A stretch of 64,000 bases of DNA from Aliikangiella marina (GCF_007004765.1 NZ_VIKR01000004.1:310001-374000), one strand, 5' to 3'. Counted from the first letter of the stretch, positions 1-8,893 are shown. Notes: generated from the sequence alone by a model not told the origin. A program made the numbers and translations.

Positions 1-716
1 GTTGATAGCGCGGATAAAAGCCCCTCGTCGTTTACATGGGCACCCCGTCCGACATTAATTAACAGAGCGCCATGAGGAAGTTGTCCTAATAAAGTTTGGT
101 CAATTATCCCTCTCGTCTTGGAAGTCAAGGGTAACAAATTGATCAAAGCCTTCGAGTTTGTGAGGAGTTGGCTTAACTGCTCATTGCCGAAAAAACAACT
201 AACTCCATTTAGCGATTTAGGCGAATTTGACCAACCGCTAACCACAAAGCCCGAGTCGGCGAAGTCAGTCGCCACGGCTTTTCCGATTTGACCAAGCCCC
301 ATAATGCCAACCGTTAACTCATGCTTGGGTATGGGTACTTTAGGCGACCAGCGTTGTTTTAATTGTTGAGTTCGATAAAACCCCAAATGCTGGCGGTGAG
401 CACTCACCACGGCCAATAAATACTCCGACATTGTCGATGCCAATCCAGGATCAACAAGTCTTACAATCTGGCATTCATCGGAAATATGCTTGTCAGCGAG
501 CAAACCATCAACCCCCGCTCCCATTGAGGAAATCGTTTTAAGACGCTTCATCGGTACGAAGCACCCCGCAGGATGATTCCACACCAACGCAAATTGGATG
601 TCTTCAGGATTGCCTATATCCGGCCACAACCGAATATCTAACTGAGGTTCGATAGCAAGGAGTGCGTCCCTCCATGGTTGGAGCTGTTTATTTTGGCTAA
701 TAATGGCAATGGTCAT
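1..716 (-). CDS. 2-hydroxyacid dehydrogenase, GhrA-like, C-terminus cut by window edge
   Basis: This is an NAD(P)H-dependent D-2-hydroxyacid dehydrogenase, probably a glyoxylate/hydroxypyruvate reductase acting in the cytosol. The frame opens with ATG at 716 (MTIAIISQNKQLQPW) and is still open at base 1, giving about 238 residues of an expected 310 or so. The family signature MGAGVD is near residue 70. The Rossmann nucleotide-binding motif GLGQIGKAVA is near residue 142, and the NVGRG block with the catalytic arginine lies near the edge. The catalytic histidine and the C-terminal return of the substrate domain would lie outside the window. The assignment to GhrA rather than another 2-hydroxyacid dehydrogenase is by general resemblance only. 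Confidence 0.85.
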   Translation of the reverse strand, partial: MTIAIISQNKQLQPWRDALLAIEPQLDIRLWPDIGNPEDIQFALVWNHPAGCFVPMKRLKTISSMGAGVDGLLADKHISDECQIVRLVDPGLASTMSEYLLAVVSAHRQHLGFYRTQQLKQRWSPKVPIPKHELTVGIMGLGQIGKAVATDFADSGFVVSGWSNSPKSLNGVSCFFGNEQLSQLLTNSKALINLLPLTSKTRGIIDQTLLGQLPHGALLINVGRGAHVNDEGLLSALS

Positions 717-721
717 GATCG

Positions 722-741
722 ACTAACTATAACTAACTATA
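722..741. repeat. Two tandem 10-bp units upstream of the dehydrogenase
   Basis: The unit ACTAACTATA occurs twice in perfect tandem immediately upstream of the ATG at 716, so it lies in the leader of the minus-strand gene. It could be a simple slippage product. No function is evident. Confidence 0.7.
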
Positions 742-926
742 GGGCAACGAATTTTATCTATCTCATTGATTTTTCATTATTTTAGCAGCTTTAGCCGATA
801 ATTCATTGGTTAATTCTCGATAACATTTGTTTACATTCTCTTGGAATATTCTGTCAACTAAACGCCAAAGCCTCGCGTCATAACCAATAAATCAATAGTC
901 AACCTAGGTCAGATTGGGGAATAAAA

Positions 927-1715
927 ATGGAAAACTTAAAAACGTTAAAAACTTCGTTGGGTCAATTGTTTAAAATCACAGCCTTGACGATGACGCTCGG
1001 CTTATCAGCAAATGCAACCGCCGATGTCACAGATACCATCGAAAAGACTTTAAACTTCGATAGTGATGGAACGATTAAACTTTCTAACATTAATGGTGAC
1101 GTCACAATTAAAGCCTGTGACTGCTTACAAGTGACCATGACTGCGACAATTTCAGCATCTAGCCAAGAAGTCAGAGACCGAATAACCATTGATATCGATG
1201 AGAGCAGCGACTATTTAAGAATCGCGACTAAATACGCTAAAAATAATGAGCGTCGATGGAATAACAACCGTTCCGAAGTGACCTATGATCTTTCGGTACC
1301 TAATGCGGTAAATTTGGACTCGATAAGTTTAGTTAATGGCGACTTGATTGTTAAAGGTGTCAGTGGAGAATTAGACGCAGAGCTAGTGAACGGCGCCCTA
1401 AAATCTGATGGCAATACCTCGACTACCCGTGTTGATATGGTCAATGGCGACATGGAAATTCGCTTCAGTAGCCTCGATAACGCTAAAAAAATCGATCTTG
1501 AATCAGTTAACGGCGATATCGAGCTGTATTTACCAGCCGATGCCGATGCAACGATTGATGCGGATACGGTCAGTGGCAAAATCCGCAACGACTTTGGGTT
1601 AAACGTTATTAAACACAAATGGGTCGGTAGTGAAATGCGCGGTAAGATCGGTTCTGGCAAGGTCACTATTGACTTAGAGAATGTCAACGGCAGAATCTAC
1701 GTTAAATCAAATTAG
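927..1715 (+). CDS. Secreted DUF4097-type beta-strand repeat protein
   Basis: A 262-residue exported protein of the DUF4097 (putative adhesin-like beta-solenoid) type. An N-terminal stretch of about 32 residues with a hydrophobic core (ITALTMTLGLSANATA) reads as a Sec signal peptide. The mature part is built from short beta-strand units that repeatedly carry the turn NGD or NGx: NINGDVTIK, LVNGDLIVK, LVNGALKSD, MVNGDMEIR, SVNGDIELY and NVNGRIYVK, spaced roughly 20-60 residues apart. Two cysteines (KACDCL) occur near the start of the mature part. The gene stands alone between a divergent dehydrogenase and a convergent PilZ gene, followed by a terminator hairpin. Members of this family are often found near anti-sigma or stress loci, but nothing like that is adjacent here and the role is unknown. 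Confidence 0.75.
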   Translation: MENLKTLKTSLGQLFKITALTMTLGLSANATADVTDTIEKTLNFDSDGTIKLSNINGDVTIKACDCLQVTMTATISASSQEVRDRITIDIDESSDYLRIATKYAKNNERRWNNNRSEVTYDLSVPNAVNLDSISLVNGDLIVKGVSGELDAELVNGALKSDGNTSTTRVDMVNGDMEIRFSSLDNAKKIDLESVNGDIELYLPADADATIDADTVSGKIRNDFGLNVIKHKWVGSEMRGKIGSGKVTIDLENVNGRIYVKSN

Positions 1716-1738
1716 GCTCGGCCATACTGACACGCAAT

Positions 1739-1775
1739 ATCCCTCGAGAATCAAATGACATTCTTGAGGGATGTT
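1739..1775. terminator. Hairpin between convergent DUF4097 and PilZ genes
   Basis: A 13-bp stem with one G-T pair (ATCCCTCGAGAAT at 1739-1751, ATTCTTGAGGGAT at 1760-1772) closes an 8-base loop and is followed on the plus strand by GTTTTACT. The T-run is short, so this is a moderate terminator that may serve both convergent genes. Confidence 0.65.
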
Positions 1776-2108
1776 TTACTCGAATAGTCCTTGCCAGTCA
1801 CTCAAGTCGGCAGAACGTGAGTCATTAAACTCGATACCCGCCAATATTTCGTGCTCGGTTGTTTCTGTAATCCATTTAATGGTTCCAGCCATACTGAAAT
1901 CTCGGTCTATTTCACTCATATGAATGACTAAGCTTACCACTGTACCTAAATTGAAACTTTGACTACCGTGTATTCGCACACCACTTCGAGAAAAATCCCT
2001 TGAGAAACAGTCATAGCTGATGCTTTCTTTGGGCGATTCTTGTGACACCACATCAACTTTGACTCGCTCTTCTTGAATTTCGCGCGGGTGGGCACGTCTC
2101 TCTTGCAT
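1776..2108 (-). CDS. PilZ domain protein, probable c-di-GMP receptor
   Basis: A 110-residue stand-alone PilZ domain. The two cyclic-di-GMP binding signatures are present: an arginine motif near the start (RRAHPR, residues 4-9) and the DFSRSG block (the D/N-x-S-x-x-G motif) near residue 38. The remainder alternates hydrophobic strands as expected for the PilZ beta barrel (VVSLVIHM, GTIKWI, ILAGIEF). The start ATG at 2108 follows AAGGAAAATATT, a good ribosome site. There is no fused output domain, so it probably acts on a partner protein. No flagellar, pilus or polysaccharide gene is adjacent, so the target cannot be inferred. Three GGDEF proteins elsewhere in the window could supply the ligand. 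Confidence 0.88.
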   Translation of the reverse strand: MQERRAHPREIQEERVKVDVVSQESPKESISYDCFSRDFSRSGVRIHGSQSFNLGTVVSLVIHMSEIDRDFSMAGTIKWITETTEHEILAGIEFNDSRSADLSDWQGLFE

Positions 2109-2238
2109 AATATTTTCCTTACTTTTTAAATTGGTTCACTCTTATATTTTTAGTGTAGTTAGAATTTCGGCCGTTTGCGAAAGGAATTTAAACCTTACAC
2201 GCACTAACAAAAACAGGAACCATCCGTTACTACGGCCA

Positions 2239-3195
2239 CTATTTTTTAATCAAAAAAAGTGAATGACACTCATCTATCGCTCGGTAAAACTCACTCGTTA
2301 GTTTATTTTTTTGCGGCGATAAGTTACTGACATAAAGTCCAATTTTCATCGACGGTAAGTTAACCAGTTCAGTTCGTTTAAGGCCTATAAGTAGTTGCGG
2401 TGAAATGTTTTTCTCAACGATTTCTCGAGCAATAACAACGCCTTCAACGCGGTTTCTAAGCAACATACCGGTAATCGAGTCCCAACTTGATGCTGTTTCA
2501 ATTTTTGCTTTAGTAAAGTTACTCAACAAATGATGAAAGTTCGTGCCATACACAGTTCCAAGCGTCCACTGAGACCAATCCTCATTGGCTTTTATTGGAG
2601 TATCTTTTTTGGTCAGCAGTATGTATGGATGCTCAATGAAAGGACCAATAAAGGTTGAGTGCTCGTCTCTGACATCAGTTCGTGCCAGTAATATACCAAC
2701 ATCTAACTTGCCGCTTTCAAGCATTTTCGTCATCCGTCTGACAGGCAAATTCTGGAAGCTCATATCGTTACTCGAGAAGTTACCTTGCATATTTTCGAAT
2801 AAACATTGATAGATTGTGCCATAGAAACCGGTCCAACGAATTTCTCCGCGATCAAGGGCAGCAGGTACCGAACGATGAAACCCGACCTGTATGGCTGAAT
2901 CGGGATTTTCACGACTACTGAGATTCAGAGAGTCTTTGGGCTCGGAATCTATCGAAGATTGAGCGCCCAATAAAACAACAGCGCCGAGAGAAACAATAGA
3001 GCCAGGAAGGACTGTTGAACTAGGGGGGATTGAAAACCCAGGAGAAACCATAGAATCCACTGGAGCCATAGAGTCAATGCCAACCGCAGATTCAAAAGCG
3101 GTACTATGAGTAATCCCAGACCAGCAAAAGATGAGCAAGAGCGCCAAAAACCTCAAGGATTGGCGCGAAAGTTTTGTGGGGCGTTGTTGTACCAT
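2239..3195 (-). CDS. Orphan periplasmic solute-binding protein (SBP_bac_3-like) with low-complexity N-terminal insert
   Basis: A 318-residue exported protein resembling family-3 (amino-acid type) solute-binding proteins. Residues 1-33 form a signal peptide (RFLALLLIFCWSGITHS). Residues of about 38-85 are a low-complexity stretch rich in S, V, P, G and L, built on short degenerate repeats (DSMAPVDSMVSPG, then TVLPGSIVSLGAVVLLG). The binding-protein fold follows: MLESGKLDVGILLARTDVRDE carries the usual arginine-aspartate ligand region and the later part matches the second lobe. The match to the family is weak and key ligand contacts cannot be verified. No permease or ATPase gene is adjacent, so it may be a sensor or scavenging component rather than part of a transporter. 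It lies upstream of and in the opposite direction to no obvious partner. Confidence 0.6.
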   Translation of the reverse strand: MVQQRPTKLSRQSLRFLALLLIFCWSGITHSTAFESAVGIDSMAPVDSMVSPGFSIPPSSTVLPGSIVSLGAVVLLGAQSSIDSEPKDSLNLSSRENPDSAIQVGFHRSVPAALDRGEIRWTGFYGTIYQCLFENMQGNFSSNDMSFQNLPVRRMTKMLESGKLDVGILLARTDVRDEHSTFIGPFIEHPYILLTKKDTPIKANEDWSQWTLGTVYGTNFHHLLSNFTKAKIETASSWDSITGMLLRNRVEGVVIAREIVEKNISPQLLIGLKRTELVNLPSMKIGLYVSNLSPQKNKLTSEFYRAIDECHSLFLIKK

Positions 3196-3352
3196 CGTCT
3201 AAGTATAGACAAGGACGCTAGGCTTAGCGCTTAATTCGTTCGACTTTTGCGTGAAAACAGCGCCCGTAATATAGATTCCGAAATTTACGCCGCGTAACAA
3301 GCGGTATGGGCAATCGAATCTAAAGTTACTCCTTCATAAGCCACTCACCTTC

Positions 3353-4714
3353 TCAACTGGCTAAAAATCCCAAATCTCGATTGGAAAAGTTATGCAGGTT
3401 TGGAAAGACCAAGTCTAACTCACCGTCACTCAGTCCAAACCATTTAAATAGCGTTGCGCCATACTCGTCCACTGAAGTAGTGGGGATTATTCTACCGCCA
3501 ATGGTGTCATCTGGACCATTTAAACTTAAGTCAGGCATGGTTCCAAAAATATTTCTGCCATTAACCGCACCTCCCATGACCATTGAGTGTCCCCCCCAAC
3601 CATGATCGGTTCCATCGCCATTACTTGTTAGAGTCCGTCCAAATTCTGAATTCGTAAACGTTGTCACTTCATTGGTTATACCAATTTCACTCAAAGCATC
3701 GTTAAATGCTTTTAAATTTTGACTTAAAGAAGAAAGTAACTGAGGTTGTTCAATCGCTTGTAATCCGTGAGTGTCAAAACCACCAGTAACCACATAAAAT
3801 ACTTGCCGCTTGTTACCGAACGTCTCTCTCGCGTTAATCATTCTTGCAACCATTCGTAAACTCAGGCCGAGCGGATCAGCTACAAACGGGGCATTGACTG
3901 TTGAGTTTTCAAGCCCAGATTCGATGACCCCAGCAAGATTCATCGAGTTGCGTTGGACCCCACTGAAAGCTCGTGCAAAAAGGCTTTGATGGTTTTCATT
4001 CAGTAAATCATTAAACACTTGAGAGCGCCTAACCGTGTCAGGGTTACCATCATCAATCGCGTATAAGCGACTCACGCCGCCAGGGCTTAGCCCATAAGCA
4101 GAACTGCTAATGCCGCGTTGAAACAGGTCGGTACCGCTCAAAGATATATTGAGTGGTAGCATGGCGTCAGTATCCATAATCAAGTCACTTACCCGTCCGG
4201 CCCACCCGGTTCTTTGGTTACTGGGTAACTGCAAACTTTTCCAAAAATCTTGTTGATCACTGTGCGAGAATAACTGGGGCGGAGTGACTGCTGAGTTGTT
4301 TAAAAACTCGTCACGAGTCACTGGTTGGATAAGCGCGCCTAGATTAGCAATAAAACTCAAATCACCTGATTCAAACAATGATTGAACACCACTCATACTT
4401 GGATGTACACCATACTCGGTCCCATCGGATGTTAATGGATTGATTGGTAACATATCTTGTTGCGGTATTGCCAACGACTGTCTCGCTTGTGCATAGACGT
4501 TATAGGCTTGTGAGCTGCGGGGCATTAGCATGTTAAAAGCATCATTTCCGCCGGCTAAAAATATACAGACTAACGCTTTGTAATCATCAAAATTTTGTTG
4601 GCGAGTAAATGCGTTCGCCACAGATAGTGAGCCTAGCGTGCCATAAATACTCGTGCCAGCTAAACTTGACATCATCAGCCTTTGACAAAATTGTCTTCGA
4701 TTTATTTTTTTCAT
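3353..4714 (-). CDS. DUF1501 family protein with Tat signal
   Basis: A 453-residue DUF1501 protein. The N-terminus carries a twin-arginine signal (NRRQFCQRL followed by a hydrophobic stretch ending SVANA), so it should be folded in the cytoplasm and exported by Tat. Family landmarks are VCIFLAGGNDAFNMLMP near residue 50, GVHPSMSG, LFSHSDQQDFW, VTGGFDTHG near residue 312, and TNSEFGRT with DHGWGGHSMVMGG near residue 355-380. These aspartate/histidine motifs are reminiscent of the alkaline-phosphatase/sulfatase fold to which the family is related, but the substrate is unknown. The start ATG at 4714 has AGAGGT upstream. It begins 5 bases after the stop of the DUF1800 gene, so the two form one transcription unit, as they commonly do in other bacteria. 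Confidence 0.88.
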   Translation of the reverse strand: MKKINRRQFCQRLMMSSLAGTSIYGTLGSLSVANAFTRQQNFDDYKALVCIFLAGGNDAFNMLMPRSSQAYNVYAQARQSLAIPQQDMLPINPLTSDGTEYGVHPSMSGVQSLFESGDLSFIANLGALIQPVTRDEFLNNSAVTPPQLFSHSDQQDFWKSLQLPSNQRTGWAGRVSDLIMDTDAMLPLNISLSGTDLFQRGISSSAYGLSPGGVSRLYAIDDGNPDTVRRSQVFNDLLNENHQSLFARAFSGVQRNSMNLAGVIESGLENSTVNAPFVADPLGLSLRMVARMINARETFGNKRQVFYVVTGGFDTHGLQAIEQPQLLSSLSQNLKAFNDALSEIGITNEVTTFTNSEFGRTLTSNGDGTDHGWGGHSMVMGGAVNGRNIFGTMPDLSLNGPDDTIGGRIIPTTSVDEYGATLFKWFGLSDGELDLVFPNLHNFSNRDLGFLAS

Positions 4715-4719
4715 ATCAA

Positions 4720-6420
4720 TTACCTCTGAACCGCAAACTGAGGAGAACTCGCGATAAAAAAGATCGCTTCTCTAACTCTTGACTCCGCTTGTGCGGTGGG
4801 AATCTCATTAATATAGTTTGAGATAGACTGAGCCATTGTTTCAGACAAGGTCCCTCCCATCAGTTTTTCATTCAAATGGTTCGTCAGTGCTTCACCATCA
4901 TCAGCCAACTGATACTCCTCACTGAAGTCAAAGTTAATTGTGTGCCTGCCCGATAAAGCGTCGATACCGACATCCACCTCATAGATCAACTCGAGGATTC
5001 GGTTAGTCGTTTGGGTAATGGTGTTCTCAGTAAGAATTTGGATTTCCGGAGCAACGAGATTTGCATTGGTAAACTCTCCAGGTGGCGCATAGTCGGGTCG
5101 ATAGAAATTAAAAACGGAACGAGAATAATAGGGAAATTGACCCAAGCTATTGAAGTCGGCAAAGCGCAACTTACCATCAGCGCCTTGGGCGTCAAATGCT
5201 CTAAATAGCTGAGTTAACCTGAGAATTGGTTCTTTTAATTTACCAAACTCAATCGACTCAGTTGCCTCCCCTGCTAACGCCTCCTCATCCAATAAAATCG
5301 CTTTAATTACCGCTCTCATATCGCCACGAACACCTTGCCCATTATCGTTAAATTGACTGGCGACGCGAGCGATATATGCTGGAGAGGGGTTGCTTGTGAC
5401 TAATCGTTGAATTAACTGCTTGCTAATAAATGGACCAACGTTGGGATGGTTGAAAACGACATCTAAAGCTTGCTCCAGATCGACCAGTGCCGATTGTCCC
5501 GCTGGTAAAATTTGACCATCTAACAGCACCTTCTCGCCAGTATCATGAAAATTTTCGAAGGCTCTCATGGGTAAAATTTCACTTTGCATACTGATAGAGT
5601 CAGAGCGCAGTACTACGGCATCTCCATAATTCCATCCTGTAAAAACGTGAGCAAATCCCTCTATCACCGATTGATCATAAGTCGGGATTAATTGTCCATC
5701 ATTATCCCGTTTAACCGTTCCATCGATGTTAAGTTGATGAAGGCCGATTGAAAATAGCTGAAGTAGTTCACGCGCATAGTTCTCATCAGGGCGAATATTA
5801 AACGCTTGAGCCGGCTTTTCATTGCGACGCATGCTGAGATAGTCGCCCATGATTGGACTTAAGGTCACCTCTTGCAGTAATGTTCTAAAATTACCAAAAG
5901 CATTTCTGGCCAACATATCCTGATAATTAGCAAAACCTCGAAACTTATCAAACTCACTGTCCTGAGAAAGCGAAACAACAAATATTTGGCTTAAAGCATA
6001 GGCGACCCGCTGACGCAATTGGTCTTGACCATAAACCGCAAAGTGCCACCAATTATCGGTGAATCGAAGCGCACGCAACGGAACATCATCTAATACTTTG
6101 TTAAATATATTTTCATCAATATAGATTTGATTGAGACGTTCAAGATGATTACTGGGTTCACGACTAAACTGATCATCAATCCAACTTGTCGCATCGAGCG
6201 TCATTAATAGCTCGATGTCCTCTCGAGTTGGCCCGAAAGTCGCCCGTTGCAAAAACGCATGAGCCTTCGCTTGTGTATCAATAACTCTTGCCGGCGGCTC
6301 TGGATTAGGCGGCGGTTCAGTTTGGACAGTCCCATCGCCGCCACCACCGCAGGCAGCTATAGACATTACGATTAATACTGGAATAATCCCCGACCTTGAC
6401 CAACTGCCTAACCCCAACAT
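4720..6420 (-). CDS. DUF1800 family lipoprotein
   Basis: A 566-residue DUF1800 protein. The first residues form a lipoprotein signal with a lipobox ending at IAACGGGGDG, so the mature protein is probably anchored by an N-terminal diacylglyceryl cysteine. Typical family blocks are FLQRATFGPTREDIELL near residue 53, NYARELLQLFSIGLHQL near residue 215, FAHVFTGWNYGD, and KEPILRLTQLFRAF in the C-terminal half. Glycines and prolines after the cysteine (GGGGDGTVQTEPPPNPEPP) form a flexible linker. The ATG at 6420 has a near-perfect AGGAGGAG ribosome site, and the gene is first in the two-gene unit with DUF1501. The biochemical function of the family is not established. A joint envelope or extracellular role with DUF1501 is inferred from their constant pairing. 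Confidence 0.88.
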   Translation of the reverse strand: MLGLGSWSRSGIIPVLIVMSIAACGGGGDGTVQTEPPPNPEPPARVIDTQAKAHAFLQRATFGPTREDIELLMTLDATSWIDDQFSREPSNHLERLNQIYIDENIFNKVLDDVPLRALRFTDNWWHFAVYGQDQLRQRVAYALSQIFVVSLSQDSEFDKFRGFANYQDMLARNAFGNFRTLLQEVTLSPIMGDYLSMRRNEKPAQAFNIRPDENYARELLQLFSIGLHQLNIDGTVKRDNDGQLIPTYDQSVIEGFAHVFTGWNYGDAVVLRSDSISMQSEILPMRAFENFHDTGEKVLLDGQILPAGQSALVDLEQALDVVFNHPNVGPFISKQLIQRLVTSNPSPAYIARVASQFNDNGQGVRGDMRAVIKAILLDEEALAGEATESIEFGKLKEPILRLTQLFRAFDAQGADGKLRFADFNSLGQFPYYSRSVFNFYRPDYAPPGEFTNANLVAPEIQILTENTITQTTNRILELIYEVDVGIDALSGRHTINFDFSEEYQLADDGEALTNHLNEKLMGGTLSETMAQSISNYINEIPTAQAESRVREAIFFIASSPQFAVQR

Positions 6421-6574
6421 AAAACAACTCCTCCTATGCTAGCAAACTTTTCCAACCGTCAGAAAAGTAGGATACTCTCCTCTATTGCTTTTCGCCGAAA
6501 GCATGAGATAGAAAGTGTATTTCTCTGTTTGTGGCAGTTCTGTAGAGTTGGTTTACTCTGATCTCAAATTATTA

Positions 6575-7045
6575 TTAGCTGAGGTTTTTTGTGAGGAATC
6601 TATCAAGATGATTTGCAAAAAGCTGACGGTCACTTTGACTTAATGGTGGTGGACCTCCAGATTGAATACCACTCGCTCTCATGGTATCCATAAAATCACG
6701 CATATTGAGCCTTGCTCGAACATTATCAGGCGTGAAGCGCTCACCTCGCGGGCTTAGTGCACTCGCTTGTTTATCGATAATTTCCGCCGCCAAGGGTATA
6801 TCACTGGTTATCACCAAATCACCTTTTTGACAACGTTTTACAATTTCATTATCTGCAATATCAAAACCCGATGGTACCTGCAATGCGCTAACACTTGGGA
6901 TTGAAGGGACCTTTATTGGTTGATTAGCAATAAAAGTAACCTCTACGCCAGTGCGTTTTGCCGCTTTAAATAAAATCTCTTTGATTACAACCGGACACGC
7001 ATCCGCATCAACCCAAATTTTCACAGTATTTTTCTCTGATTCCAT
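6575..7045 (-). CDS. yaiI: YaiI/YqxD (UPF0178, DUF188) family protein
   Basis: A 156-residue cytosolic protein of the UPF0178 family, matching the usual length of about 150. The start of the fold, [17 protein letters not shown], carries the conserved aspartates and cysteine. [25 protein letters not shown] and LSPRGERFT are the other family blocks. The fold is PIN-like, with acidic residues that suggest a nuclease or metal-dependent activity, but no reaction has been proven. ATG at 7045 was used. A GTG at 7024 ([11 protein letters not shown]) would give a protein closer to the short forms seen elsewhere and cannot be excluded. It lies downstream of rdgC on the same strand with an 87-base gap. 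Confidence 0.85.
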   Translation of the reverse strand: MESEKNTVKIWVDADACPVVIKEILFKAAKRTGVEVTFIANQPIKVPSIPSVSALQVPSGFDIADNEIVKRCQKGDLVITSDIPLAAEIIDKQASALSPRGERFTPDNVRARLNMRDFMDTMRASGIQSGGPPPLSQSDRQLFANHLDRFLTKNLS

Positions 7046-7132
7046 CGTGTTAATTTAATCATTCTATAAGTGCAATACTAAGCTTTTCAACTTGATGCTT
7101 CAGTTTAGTCGATTGCATTCTGTCATTTTATT

Positions 7133-8035
7133 TTAACCGTCGGTATTAACATTAAATAAATCAATAATCTCTGCGATAAAGGTCGCTAAGGTACTAGTCA
7201 TGAGTGCAAAATCGGCGTCAAATTTAACCAACTCATCTTCACCATCAACATCATCATTTTCTGCGAGCAGTTCGTCTGTGAACTTCATTGATTTAACGGT
7301 TAAATCAGGCTGCAAAATCCCCTTAAAATGTCCTTTGTAGCGAAAGCCGAGTTTATTAACAGAGTATCCATCTTCGAGCAAATCCCCAAGAACCACATTT
7401 TCTGCTTCATTGTCTTTAAATTTAGCGACTCTTTCATCCAGTAAATCTTTAAGCTCGTAATCGCCAGTAAACTCCCAGCCTTCAGGTAATCCATCAGTTA
7501 CCCAATGGTTTAGAACACCTGCAGGATTCTCATCGCCAATCAATTTAACCGATCCAAATGAACCAATGGTTTCAACCAAAAGCTCAAAAACAAGATCGGC
7601 AATCTTGTCACTGGCGGCATTAATCACTAAATAATCATTTTTAGTATCAATATAAGCCCAAATATGAGTCGAGCGGACAAAAGCTTGAGGCATCATTTGA
7701 CTCAATATATCTTCTTTTAAAGACTGTTTCTCTTTTGAGTAAACTTTGCGGCCTGTATCTTCCTCGATAATAGCGACTCGTTCTTCTAATGCTTCTTTGA
7801 CTGCACTTGCGGGAATCACTTTTTGCTCACGACGCATACAAAACAAAATACAACCACCAGCCGCATGAACCAAATAGTCTCTCGAACGATGAATGGGTGA
7901 GACCCAACCGACGCTTTCTTCCGACTGTCTACCACACGGTTGAAAACGTTTTTCATCGAGTTTTTCTGCGAGAGACTCAGGGGAGTATTCAAAAGGCTTA
8001 GTAAGCCGATAAAGATGTATATTTTTAAACCACAT
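7133..8035 (-). CDS. rdgC: Recombination-associated protein RdgC
   Basis: A 300-residue RdgC, close to the usual 303. RdgC is a nucleoid-associated protein that forms a ring around double-stranded DNA and limits RecA-dependent recombination. The N-terminus MWFKNIHLYRLTKPF is characteristic, as are GWVSPIHRS near residue 44, the block PASAVKEALEERVA, and PQAFVRSTHIWAYID. Start ATG at 8035 gives the expected first residues. The gene is followed by yaiI on the same strand, with no terminator seen between them, so co-transcription is possible. Confidence 0.95.
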   Translation of the reverse strand: MWFKNIHLYRLTKPFEYSPESLAEKLDEKRFQPCGRQSEESVGWVSPIHRSRDYLVHAAGGCILFCMRREQKVIPASAVKEALEERVAIIEEDTGRKVYSKEKQSLKEDILSQMMPQAFVRSTHIWAYIDTKNDYLVINAASDKIADLVFELLVETIGSFGSVKLIGDENPAGVLNHWVTDGLPEGWEFTGDYELKDLLDERVAKFKDNEAENVVLGDLLEDGYSVNKLGFRYKGHFKGILQPDLTVKSMKFTDELLAENDDVDGEDELVKFDADFALMTSTLATFIAEIIDLFNVNTDG

Positions 8036-8297
8036 AAAAGAATTTCATCATCAGTCATTTTAACTACAAGGCCGGCTATTATCGCGGAATATAAAATGTA
8101 AAGCCAAAGGTATTTAGACAGCCATTTTTATCTCAATAAATCAATAAGTTAGTCACTGAAATTGAAGAGTAATGTCATCGAAGCTTAATAATCTGGTCAT
8201 TTATTAGTCACAAATTATTCCTAAGATCATTCTTGTAAGCGAGGGAGAATTATTCAAGTTGAGTACAAGTGGTGAAACCATATAAGAGGGTGAGCCG
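8036..8297. other. Divergent intergenic region rdgC / PAP2 phosphatase
   Basis: This AT-rich spacer must hold the promoters of both divergent genes. No confident -35/-10 pair, operator or RNA structure stands out, and no open frame worth calling was seen. The last part, GAGGGTGAG ahead of ATG 8298, is the ribosome site of the phosphatase gene. Confidence 0.5.
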
Positions 8298-8840
8298 ATG
8301 GGGATTTTAAAAACACAATTTCAACAAGCTGACACGGATGCATTTTTATGGGTTCAAAAAAAGCTCTGTAAGAAACAGCATGTACCGGTTGTCAAAGCAA
8401 TCTCTACATCGGGAGATGGATGGTGCTACCCTATCATTGCTGCAATCGCATTGATTCAGAATTTCAATACTAACTTGATGTTCTTATATGCATGTTTGCT
8501 GGCCTATGCTATGCAGGTACCACTTTATATTCTTTTGAAAAAGAAGTTCAAACGAAATCGACCACAAGATTTTATCGCTTCGTTTGAAGCTAAAATAAAA
8601 CCGTCGGACCAATTTAGCTTTCCTTCGGGACACACTGCCGCAGCGTTTGTAATGGCAACTCAAATTATTATTTTTTTCCCGCTATTCAGCATTGCTGCAA
8701 TTATTTGGGCAATCCTCATTGGCGCTTCTCGAGTTTTACTTGGTGTTCACTTTCCGGGTGATATTCTGGCAGGGCTACTACTCGGCATTTTATGCAGCTT
8801 ACTCTCGGTCGAACTCTTAAGTCTACTCAGCATTTTCTAA
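8298..8840 (+). CDS. PAP2 family membrane phosphatase
   Basis: A 180-residue integral membrane phosphatase of the PAP2 superfamily. All three signature motifs are present: K(x6)RP at residues 81-89, PSGH at 109-112, and SR(x5)H(x3)D at 144-155. Five or so hydrophobic segments surround them. Such enzymes remove phosphate from lipid phosphates such as undecaprenyl pyrophosphate or phosphatidate at the periplasmic face. The next gene, 53 bases downstream on the same strand, is a glycosyltransferase, so a joint role in a glycolipid or lipid-carrier pathway is a reasonable inference. The substrate cannot be chosen from sequence alone. The ribosome site is GAGGGTGAG. Confidence 0.9.
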   Translation: MGILKTQFQQADTDAFLWVQKKLCKKQHVPVVKAISTSGDGWCYPIIAAIALIQNFNTNLMFLYACLLAYAMQVPLYILLKKKFKRNRPQDFIASFEAKIKPSDQFSFPSGHTAAAFVMATQIIIFFPLFSIAAIIWAILIGASRVLLGVHFPGDILAGLLLGILCSLLSVELLSLLSIF

Positions 8841-8893
8841 AATTTTTCGGGCTAACTATTCAATTAGTTGAAAATAAATAAAGATATTAATTA

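Noticed and set aside
1283-1687. Long open frame on the minus strand inside the DUF4097 gene
   Set aside because: It lies wholly inside a gene with signal peptide and repeats on the plus strand and has no ribosome site or recognisable domain.
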